NCBI GenBank assembly: GCA_012798145.1 | Contig: JAAZNT010000160.1 | Coordinates: 1-5,280, forward strand | DNA length: 5,280 bases | Origin: Thermoanaerobaculaceae bacterium | Lineage (GTDB): Bacteria > Acidobacteriota > UBA4820 | Reading direction: 5' to 3' | Part shown: in pieces, positions 1-5,280 of the stretch | Layout of the letters: every line of letters begins with the position of its first letter | Numbering within the stretch: the first letter of the stretch is position 1 | Notes under the pieces: model-generated | What the model was told of the DNA's origin: nothing | What the model saw: only the letters and a program-made list of their open reading frames with translations | Databases searched by the model: none | Made by a program: the position numbers and the translations under genes

Positions 1-6
1 ACACGC

Positions 7-34
7 CTTTGGAAAACTTTTTCCAAAGTTTTCC
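7..34. repeat. two overlapping, mutually exclusive perfect inverted repeats
   Basis: Two perfect hairpins can be drawn from the same bases. In the first, 7-16 (CTTTGGAAAA) pairs with 19-28 (TTTTCCAAAG), leaving a 2-nt centre. In the second, 11-20 (GGAAAACTTT) pairs with 25-34 (AAAGTTTTCC) around the loop TTCC. They share bases 11-28, so only one can form at a time. Neither is followed by a T-run on either strand, so a standard intrinsic terminator is not supported. The element lies at the window edge with no gene visible to its left, so its role is unknown. It may be the 3' trailer of a gene outside the window or part of a small repeat. Confidence 0.55.
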
Positions 35-76
35 ACATTCCCACATCGCCTACTAACACCAAAAAAATTTCCCCAA

Positions 77-122
77 AAAGGGACATTTCTAAATTGGTAA
101 TAAGGGGACATTTCTATCTTGG
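77..122. repeat. tandem pair of imperfect 21-bp direct repeats, possible transposon-end remnant
   Basis: Bases 77-97 and 102-122 match at 18 of 21 positions with a 25-bp period. The core GGGACATTTCTA is identical in both copies (80-91 and 105-116) and each copy ends in TTGG. The second copy runs directly into CTTGACA (123-129). Paired direct repeats of about 20 bp are typical of transposase-binding sites at the ends of some insertion sequences, for example the multiple terminal repeats of IS21-type elements. No transposase gene, opposite end or target-site duplication is visible in the window, so the IS origin is an inference. A paired operator is an alternative. Confidence 0.5.
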
Positions 123-202
123 CTTGACAGTTAAATAAATCTTACTTGCCGTTTTTTATACTTCTATTTCTCGCTTTTTGAAATATAAAAAACAATAAAA
201 AC

Positions 203-231
203 TTGACAAAATGAACCTCTGAACTTATATT
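203..231 (+). promoter_or_regulatory. sigma70-type promoter for rel
   Basis: A consensus -35 box TTGACA (203-208) is separated by exactly 17 bp from a -10 box TATATT (226-231, five of six consensus bases). Transcription would begin near 238, only a few bases before the Shine-Dalgarno at 241-247. The 5' leader would then be about 18 nt up to codon 256, leaving no room for a riboswitch or attenuator. This placement also argues that translation of rel begins near 256 rather than about 80 nt into the message at TTG 319. Confidence 0.72.
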
Positions 232-240
232 ATAACTGAT

Positions 241-247
241 AAGGAGG
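241..247 (+). promoter_or_regulatory. ribosome binding site of rel (AAGGAGG)
   Basis: This is a perfect anti-Shine-Dalgarno match, AAGGAGG. Eight bases (248-255) separate it from the in-frame codon TTA at 256, an ideal distance for a start codon. It lies 71 bases from the first standard in-frame start (TTG 319), far too distant to serve it. No in-frame ATG, GTG or TTG occurs between the site and 319. The site therefore decides the start question in favour of about 256, despite the unusual codon there. Confidence 0.75.
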
Positions 248-255
248 CTGTTTTC

Positions 256-2415
256 TTACCAAGAATTGAACATATAATAGAAAAAGTTAAAGCTTACAAC
301 CCTTCATCAAATGCGGATTTGTTGAGAAAAGCATATCTTTTCTCAGCAATGGCTCACGAAGGGGTCTTGAGAAGAGACGGACAACCCTACCTTAGCCATC
401 CGATGAATGTTGCCAATATTCTTGCAGACCTAAAGATGGATGACATCGGTATTGTCGCAGGGTTTCTTCACGATGTTGTCGAAGATAATCACGCCGTTTC
501 AATAGAAGCCATAAAAAAGAATTTCGGTGAAGAGGTGGCGGGAATAGTTGATGCGGTTACAAAAATAGAAAAGGATATTTTTTCCGATGAATCATTGACC
601 AAAGAAGAAGTTGAAGTTGAAAGTCTCAGAAAACTAATTTTGGCAATGATCGACGACATCAGAGTCATTTTTGTAAAAATTGCCGACAGGCTCCACAATT
701 TAAGAACAATGGAAAGCATGCCACCAGAAAAAGCACGTAAAAAAGCGCAGGAATGCCTCCAAATTTTCGCTCCAATAGCAAACAGACTCGGGCTTGGAAA
801 AATAAAGAATGAACTTGAAGATTTGGCTTTCAAGTATGCTTATCCCGAAGATTACGAAATGATAAAAATAGCTCTTCAGGAGAAGAGAAGCTACAGCGAA
901 AATTTCATTGAAGATATTAAAAAGCAGATTATGGAATTGATGACCGCAAACGGTCTTAAAGGCGAAATTAGCGGAAGAGTTAAACACCTTTACAGCATTT
1001 ACAACAAAATATTGAGGCAGAACATCACTGTAAATGAAGTTTATGACTATATGGCTTTCAGAATTCTCGTTCCGGAAGAGAGGGATTGTTATGCAGTTAT
1101 GGGTTTAATCCATAGCAAATGGAATCTCATTCCGGGGCGTTTAAAAGATTTCATTTCAAATCCAAAAGAGAACGGCTATAAATCTCTGCACACTTCCGTA
1201 ATTGGTCCTTCGGGTCAACCGTTTGAAATACAAATAAGAACCTATAAAATGCATGTGGAGGCGGAAGAGGGAATAGCTGCCCACTGGAAATACAAAGATG
1301 GAAAAGGGATTGATGAGAAGGATGATTACATCATTAAATTTAGAGAGGAAATCAAGGAAATCGTATCCCAATCAGGAAGCGATCTTGCATCAAATCTCAA
1401 CAGGGACTTGCATCCAAAAGATATTTATGTTTTGACCCCGCAGGGAAAAATAATTCATCTGCCAAGAGGCTCAACGCCTCTTGATTTTGCCTACCACATA
1501 CACACAGAAGTTGGGAATCACTGCGCCGGCGCAAAAATAGACGGTAAAATGGTTCCTCTTAAAACAGAACTCAAAAGTGGTCAGAGGGTTGAAATAATAA
1601 AGAATCCCTCGGTGCATCCTTCACATGACTGGCTTGATATCGCCTTCACAACAAGGGCAAAATCAAAGATAAAGACTTGGCTGGCACAAAACGAGAAAAT
1701 CCTCGCGATAGAAAGAGGAAAAGAAGTTTTTGAAAGAGAGTTGAGAAGGTTCAAGAAATCAACTAAAGATATTGAAAAAGACCCAGATATTCAGGAAGGT
1801 CTTAAAAAAGCCGCTGTTCCAGACATAGACTCCCTTTATGCTGAAATTGGATATGGAAAAATAGACGCAAGAGCATTTCTCAAGAGAATTTACGCCGAAG
1901 AAGAAAAAGAAGAGGTTCACATCAAGCAGGGGGCGACAAGAAAATCTTTTCCTGTTCCCGTTTCTCTGGGCGGGGAAAGCGATTATCTTTTCAATATTGC
2001 AAAGTGCTGTAATCCCGTTGTCGGGGATCAAATTAAGGGTTATTTTACAAAAGGAAAAGGGCTTGTCGTCCATAGGGCAACCTGCTCAAACATTAAGAGA
2101 TTAAGCGAACTTTTCCCAGAAAGAACTGCAAATGTAAGTTGGAACGAAGAGAGCAATGAGAATATTTTTGAAATTCCGCTCTCAATTACTGTTAAAAACA
2201 GACGAGGCGTTTTAGGCGATGTCACTTCATTAGTCTCATCAGCAAACGCAGACATAATATCCTGTGACGCAAAATCGCTTGAAAAACAAGGAATGGGTGA
2301 AAAAGGCATAATCAAATTAAAAATAGTTGTCAAAAACAAAAGTCATTTTCTCAAAATAATAGACAAAATTAGCCAGGTGGAAGGAGTAGTTTCAATCTCA
2401 AGAAACGCCCCTTAG
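256..2415 (+). CDS. rel: bifunctional (p)ppGpp synthetase/hydrolase, Rel/SpoT family
   Basis: This cytoplasmic stringent-response enzyme makes (p)ppGpp from ATP and GTP/GDP and hydrolyses it. Residue numbers are from codon 256 (719 aa, normal for the family). The N-terminal HD hydrolase is intact: R40, H48, H72-D73, E76-D77, D144 and N148. The synthetase follows, with R241 and K243 in the nucleotide-binding loop, catalytic D264, an RLKD motif (295-298), Y308 and E324. RXKD rather than EXDD marks a bifunctional Rel/SpoT, not a synthetase-only RelA. The C-terminal half has a TGS domain (about 387-449), a helical region, a Cys-rich zinc-finger-like segment (C584, C585, H606, C610) and an ACT domain (about 637-716), the parts that sense the ribosome. 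Start choice: the first standard start, TTG 319, gives 698 aa, but the 21 codons before it continue the family N-terminus (PRIEHIIEKVKAYNP) and follow a perfect Shine-Dalgarno. The codon at the expected start is TTA, so treat 256 as probable and 319 as the fallback. The gene overlaps the convergent dehydrogenase gene by 4 bp. Confidence 0.95.
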   Translation, partial: LPRIEHIIEKVKAYNPSSNADLLRKAYLFSAMAHEGVLRRDGQPYLSHPMNVANILADLKMDDIGIVAGFLHDVVEDNHAVSIEAIKKNFGEEVAGIVDAVTKIEKDIFSDESLTKEEVEVESLRKLILAMIDDIRVIFVKIADRLHNLRTMESMPPEKARKKAQECLQIFAPIANRLGLGKIKNELEDLAFKYAYPEDYEMIKIALQEKRSYSENFIEDIKKQIMELMTANGLKGEISGRVKHLYSIYNKILRQNITVNEVYDYMAFRILVPEERDCYAVMGLIHSKWNLIPGRLKDFISNPKENGYKSLHTSVIGPSGQPFEIQIRTYKMHVEAEEGIAAHWKYKDGKGIDEKDDYIIKFREEIKEIVSQSGSDLASNLNRDLHPKDIYVLTPQGKIIHLPRGSTPLDFAYHIHTEVGNHCAGAKIDGKMVPLKTELKSGQRVEIIKNPSVHPSHDWLDIAFTTRAKSKIKTWLAQNEKILAIERGKEVFERELRRFKKSTKDIEKDPDIQEGLKKAAVPDIDSLYAEIGYGKIDARAFLKRIYAEEEKEEVHIKQGATRKSFPVPVSLGGESDYLFNIAKCCNPVVGDQIKGYFTKGKGLVVHRATCSNIKRLSELFPERTANVSWNEESNENIFEIPLSITVKNRRGVLGDVTSLVSSANADIISCDAKSLEKQGMGEKGIIKLKIVVKNKSHFLKIIDKISQVEGVVSISRNAP

Positions 2416-3776
2416 GTTTGTTCAATGCTTACAGATTTTATGTTAACAAATTCTCTTATTCCAAAATAAGATAGTTCTCTCCCAAAACCTGATGCCTTGA
2501 CACCCCCAAAAGGAAGGCGCGGATCACTTTTCACCATTCCATTGATGAAGATTGTTCCCGCTTCAATTTCCGAAGCGATCTTTTCCGCTTTTTGAAGATC
2601 CCTTGTCCAAACTGACGCTCCAAGCCCAAACCGTGTGTGATTGGCAAGAAAAACCGCATCTTCCTCATTTTTTGCTTTTATTAAAGGCGCTACTGGAGCA
2701 AAAATCTCCTCTTCAAAACAGGTCATATCGGGAGTGACATTGTCAAGAATTGTGGGAGGATAAAAGTATCCCTTCCTTTCAATTCTTTTCCCGCCCAAAA
2801 GCAGTTTCGCCCCCTGCGATATTGACTTTTGAACCTGGCTTTCAACCTCTTCAAGAAGGTCTTTTCTCGCAATGGGTCCGACATCTGTCAAAGGATCAAG
2901 AGGATCTCCGATTTTAAGTTTTTTCATTTCTTCAACAAAAGCTTCTTTGAATTGTGCAAAAACATCTTCAACAATGATAAACCTCTTCGCCGCTATGCAG
3001 GACTGCCCGTTGTTTATTGTTCTCGCTTTTGCCGCCCACAAAGCCGCTTTCTCTATTTCCGCATCGTCAAGAACTATAAATGGGTCTGAACCTCCAAGTT
3101 CCAAAACTACCTTTTTAAGATTTTTTCCTGCTTCAGATGCTACAGCAATTCCTGCGTATTCACTTCCAGTTAAAGTCGCAGCTTTGACAAGCGGATTCTT
3201 AAGAAGATCCAGCGCTTTTTCTCCGCTTATTAAAAGTGAGCGAAAAAGATTTTCCGGGAAACCCGATTTCGCATAAATCTCCTCAATAGCCAAAGAGCAC
3301 ATAGAAACATTTGACGCATGCTTTAAAAGTGCAGAATTGCCAGCAACGACGGAGGGCGCAGAAAACCTGAAAACCTGCCAAAAAGGGAAATTCCAAGGCA
3401 TTACGGCAAGAACAATACCTAAGGGATCAAATCTCACATAACTTTTTTGACTTTCTGTTTCAACAACCTGTGGTGAGAGAAATGTATCCGCTTTTTCAGC
3501 ATAAAACTCCAAAGCCCAACAGCATTTGTCTATTTCAGAGTAAGATTGGGAAATCGGTTTTCCCATCTCTTCCGTCATAAGTTTTGCGATTTCCTCTTTT
3601 CTCTTAGTCAGCGTTTCTTTCAGTTTGATGTTAAAAACTTTTCTCTCGCTTATTGTTGACTCTTTCCACTTCAGATGCGCTTCTTGTGATTTCTTTACAA
3701 TTTCTTCTATTTCCTTGTCGCTGTGAGGCTCAAAACTTTTAATCACCTCTTCCGTAGCCGGGTTAACCGATTTCAT
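2412..3776 (-). CDS. NAD(P)-dependent aldehyde dehydrogenase, Sad/YneI-type succinate-semialdehyde dehydrogenase
   Basis: This soluble enzyme oxidises an aldehyde to the acid with NAD(P)+. Succinate semialdehyde to succinate is the likely reaction. At 454 aa it is short for the superfamily but normal for the Sad/YneI branch, which lacks the longer N-terminal arm of GabD. The catalytic set is complete: N129 in MPWNFP, K152 in LLKHA, the GS pair at 204-205 (LTGSEYAG) of the cofactor-binding fold, general base E226 in VLELGG, nucleophile C260 in NNGQSC, and E357 in EEIFAPV. The KHAS motif after K152 and the sequences around WQVFR (133-137), ELGGSDPFIVL and GFGREL closely resemble what I recall of E. 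coli YneI, hence the subfamily call. Substrate and NAD versus NADP preference are inferred, not visible. The ATG at 3776 has a strong Shine-Dalgarno and a promoter of its own. The stop codon interlocks with that of rel. No neighbouring GABA or 4-hydroxybutyrate genes are seen to support the substrate. Confidence 0.92.
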   Translation of the reverse strand: MKSVNPATEEVIKSFEPHSDKEIEEIVKKSQEAHLKWKESTISERKVFNIKLKETLTKRKEEIAKLMTEEMGKPISQSYSEIDKCCWALEFYAEKADTFLSPQVVETESQKSYVRFDPLGIVLAVMPWNFPFWQVFRFSAPSVVAGNSALLKHASNVSMCSLAIEEIYAKSGFPENLFRSLLISGEKALDLLKNPLVKAATLTGSEYAGIAVASEAGKNLKKVVLELGGSDPFIVLDDAEIEKAALWAAKARTINNGQSCIAAKRFIIVEDVFAQFKEAFVEEMKKLKIGDPLDPLTDVGPIARKDLLEEVESQVQKSISQGAKLLLGGKRIERKGYFYPPTILDNVTPDMTCFEEEIFAPVAPLIKAKNEEDAVFLANHTRFGLGASVWTRDLQKAEKIASEIEAGTIFINGMVKSDPRLPFGGVKASGFGRELSYFGIREFVNIKSVSIEQT

Positions 3777-3782
3777 TTTTCA

Positions 3783-3787
3783 CCTCC
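3783..3787 (-). promoter_or_regulatory. ribosome binding site of the aldehyde dehydrogenase gene (GGAGG)
   Basis: On the minus strand GGAGG, part of GGAGGTG, stands 6 bases before the ATG at 3776. It confirms that start. It lies a few bases downstream of the predicted transcription start, so the leader is very short. Confidence 0.75.
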
Positions 3788-3793
3788 AAAAGG

Positions 3794-3822
3794 ATTTTAA
3801 GTCCAAACGCCATTTTTTTCAA
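3794..3822 (-). promoter_or_regulatory. sigma70-type promoter for the aldehyde dehydrogenase gene
   Basis: On the minus strand, TTGAAA (3817-3822, five of six -35 consensus bases) is followed after exactly 17 bp by TAAAAT (3794-3799, five of six -10 consensus bases). Transcription would start around 3787, right at the Shine-Dalgarno. The promoter fills the middle of the 66-bp divergent gap with ispH, so a regulator bound here could affect both genes. I see no obvious operator palindrome. Confidence 0.68.
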
Positions 3823-3842
3823 GGTTGTGATAAACTTATAAA

Positions 3843-4697
3843 ATGGTGAAGGTTATTCGGGCAAGGAAATACGGCTTTTGCTCAGGCGTGAGGACGGCTA
3901 TTCTTAAGGCGAAAAAATTTGCTTCGCAAAACAAAGAAGGAGCAATACTCGGTCAAATAGTCCACAACGAATGGGTTGTAGAAGAGATGGAGAGACTTGG
4001 CTTAAAAACCGTTGAAACCCTTTCAGAAGTTAGGAAACCCTATATCATTTTTTCTGCCCATGGAGTACCTCCCTCTTTTTACAAAGAAGCAGAAAGAGAA
4101 AAATTACAGGTCGTTGACGCAACCTGTAAATTCGTTCTTGACATTCACAAAGAATCAATGAAGGCGCTTTCTGAAGGAAAACATCTTGTTTTCATCGGAG
4201 ATCCAAATCACAGAGAAGTCATCGGATATACTCACGACCTTAAAAAGGAGCAGTTCCATATCATTCAAAATGTCGAGCAGGCAAAAAAGGTCAGATGGGA
4301 AAAATATCCCGCTATAACAATTTTTTACCAAACAACGCTAAACGCAGATGAATATGAAGATGTCGTTTCATTCATTATGAGCAAAAACAGAAACACAAAA
4401 AAAACAGACACAATATGTTACGCTACAAAGGAAAACCAAAACGCCGCAAAAGAACTTGCCCAAAACCCTGATGTTGAAATCATTTTTGTCATTGGAGGAA
4501 AGAAATCGGCTAACACCCGCCATCTTTATGAAATCTGCAATGCGCTGAAAAAATCTTATCTAATTCAGGGAAAAGAAGACATCAAAAAAGAATGGCTTGT
4601 TGGGATCAAAGGGGTCGGATTGACAGCAGGCGCTTCCACTCCCGATAAAATCGTTGACGATGTTGAAGAGTATATAAAAAGAATCACATCTGAATAA
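3843..4697 (+). CDS. ispH: 4-hydroxy-3-methylbut-2-enyl diphosphate reductase (IspH/LytB)
   Basis: This iron-sulfur enzyme performs the last step of the MEP pathway, reducing HMBPP to isopentenyl and dimethylallyl diphosphate. It is a single-domain form of 284 aa, without the S1 domains fused in some bacteria. The three cluster-binding cysteines are present: C13 in GFCSGV, C95 in DATC and C192 in DTICYAT. Substrate-site residues also stand in place: H41 (VHN), H73 (SAHG), H123 and catalytic E125 (HREV), T164-T165 (QTT), S222 and N224 (KKSANT), and S265 (TAGAST). The family usually reads HPEV and NSSN, so HREV and KKSAN are mild departures. Starting at ATG 3843 places GFCSGV at residues 11-16, as in other IspH proteins. 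No Shine-Dalgarno precedes it, so initiation may be leaderless or weak. The gene diverges from the dehydrogenase and its last 14 bp overlap the end of tsaB on the other strand. MEP-pathway use indicates a bacterium. Confidence 0.96.
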   Translation: MVKVIRARKYGFCSGVRTAILKAKKFASQNKEGAILGQIVHNEWVVEEMERLGLKTVETLSEVRKPYIIFSAHGVPPSFYKEAEREKLQVVDATCKFVLDIHKESMKALSEGKHLVFIGDPNHREVIGYTHDLKKEQFHIIQNVEQAKKVRWEKYPAITIFYQTTLNADEYEDVVSFIMSKNRNTKKTDTICYATKENQNAAKELAQNPDVEIIFVIGGKKSANTRHLYEICNALKKSYLIQGKEDIKKEWLVGIKGVGLTAGASTPDKIVDDVEEYIKRITSE

Positions 4698-5280
4698 CTG
4701 CGTCCGCTTCTCTAACATAAAGTGGAATGATTCTTTCTTCACCCATCTTTCCTTCAAAAAAGTATTTGGAGGATTCTTCCGCTGCTATTTTGGCAAGATT
4801 GAGATTTTTATAAATTTCAAATTTGGAAGAAAGCCCCTCTTCAATTTTTGCCCCGCCTTTTAAGACAACAGCCCAATCAAGTTCTATTGCATAAATTTCA
4901 AGAGCGCCGTATTTGATAGTGTGGGGCTCGCAAAGAGGTTTGATTGTTTCTCCTTTTTTCTCAAATTTTTGACAGTAAAACTCGCCCTTCCTTGCATCAA
5001 GAAAACAAGCCCCTTTCCCTTCTCCCTTTGAAAACTTTGAAAGGCAGTATAGCGAAGAAAAAGTGAAAACAGGAACCTTCAATGCAAATTTGAAAGCCAG
5101 CGCTGTGGAAATCCCGACCCTCAAGCCGGTAAAAGAGCCCGGGCCTATTACAATTCCCACTGCCCTTATCTCTTCTATCCTTGTTGAAGATTTTTTTAAG
5201 ATTTCCTCAATAGCCAGAGGAAGGCGACTGGCGTGGTTTTTAACTTCCTCTTCATAACAAAAATCTGCCTCCCCCTCCGA
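4684..5280 (-). CDS. tsaB: tRNA threonylcarbamoyladenosine biosynthesis protein TsaB, partial (5' end beyond window)
   Basis: TsaB (YeaZ) is the non-catalytic partner of TsaD. With TsaE and TsaC-made threonylcarbamoyl-AMP it installs t6A at position 37 of ANN-decoding tRNAs. The visible frame gives 198 residues ending in TGA at 4684-4686. The hallmark GPGSFTGLRVG is at visible residues 46-56, and an upstream NHASRLPLAIEEIL segment (15-28) matches the region before it in this family. The C-terminus PLYVREADAV is also typical. A GTG at 5158-5160 could be mistaken for a start, but the frame stays open through 5280 with family-like sequence, so that codon is an internal valine. Full-length TsaB is usually about 220-235 aa, so roughly 25-35 residues, including the ASKHA phosphate-loop strand, lie outside the window. 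Its gene is often near tsaE or rimI, but neither is visible here. It converges on ispH with a 14-bp overlap. Confidence 0.93.
   Translation of the reverse strand, partial: SEGEADFCYEEEVKNHASRLPLAIEEILKKSSTRIEEIRAVGIVIGPGSFTGLRVGISTALAFKFALKVPVFTFSSLYCLSKFSKGEGKGACFLDARKGEFYCQKFEKKGETIKPLCEPHTIKYGALEIYAIELDWAVVLKGGAKIEEGLSSKFEIYKNLNLAKIAAEESSKYFFEGKMGEERIIPLYVREADAVIQM

Noticed and set aside
70..83. Short inverted repeat TCCC/GGGA near 70-83 as a terminator
   Set aside because: The stem is only 4 bp and has no following T-run, and its right arm is part of the direct repeat.
124..162. TTGACA (124-129) with TATACT (157-162) as a second rel promoter
   Set aside because: The boxes are 27 bp apart, far from the usual 16-18 bp, and no -10-like hexamer lies at the right distance from TTGACA. 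The promoter at 203-231 is much better.
489..2339. Several minus-strand open frames of 71-114 codons inside rel (489-833, 700-987, 1156-1371, 1759-2073, 2040-2339)
   Set aside because: They are antisense to a well-conserved gene, are rich in Phe/Ser runs expected from reversed AT-rich codons, and show no recognisable protein family.
2552..3276. Plus-strand open frames opposite the aldehyde dehydrogenase (2552-2737, 2829-3089, 2872-3276)
   Set aside because: They lie wholly within a conserved gene on the other strand and overlap one another in different frames. They have no family resemblance.
4560..5257. Open frames at 4560-4757 (minus) and 5063-5257 (plus)
   Set aside because: These are shadows of ispH and tsaB respectively, with composition typical of non-coding frames.
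256..5280. A novel multigene system formed by the four genes
   Set aside because: Adjacent genes are all on opposite strands, belong to well-known unrelated families, and no unknown protein lies among them.

Overview
The window is an AT-rich, gene-dense stretch of bacterial chromosome. It carries four recognisable genes in alternating orientation (+ - + -): a full-length bifunctional RelA/SpoT-type (p)ppGpp synthetase/hydrolase, an aldehyde dehydrogenase of the Sad/YneI succinate-semialdehyde dehydrogenase type, IspH (last step of the MEP isoprenoid pathway), and the C-terminal part of TsaB (tRNA t6A modification), which runs off the right edge. The single Rel of RXKD type, the MEP pathway and TsaB all indicate a bacterium. 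The low GC content and the AGA/AGG-rich arginine codons fit many anaerobic or uncultured lineages, but I cannot name the phylum from this sequence.

Layout. Bases 1-255 hold no gene. They contain two overlapping perfect inverted repeats (7-34), a tandem pair of imperfect 21-bp repeats (77-97 and 102-122) that look like a leftover transposon end, and then a good sigma70-type promoter (203-231) and Shine-Dalgarno (241-247) for rel. The rel reading frame continues upstream of its first standard start codon (TTG 319) with sequence that resembles the family N-terminus. At the position the Shine-Dalgarno points to, the codon is TTA (256), which is not a normal start. rel and the aldehyde dehydrogenase gene converge and overlap by 4 bp. 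The dehydrogenase and ispH diverge from a 66-bp gap that holds a clear promoter for the former and little for the latter. ispH and tsaB converge and overlap by 14 bp.

How the genes relate. They are housekeeping or metabolic genes with no shared pathway: stringent-response alarmone control, aldehyde oxidation, isoprenoid precursor synthesis and tRNA modification. No two neighbours are co-directional, so none can share an operon within the window. I see no sign of a defence island, toxin system, CRISPR array, biosynthetic cluster, tRNA or rRNA. The points most worth checking are the start of rel and the repeat structures in the first 130 bases.
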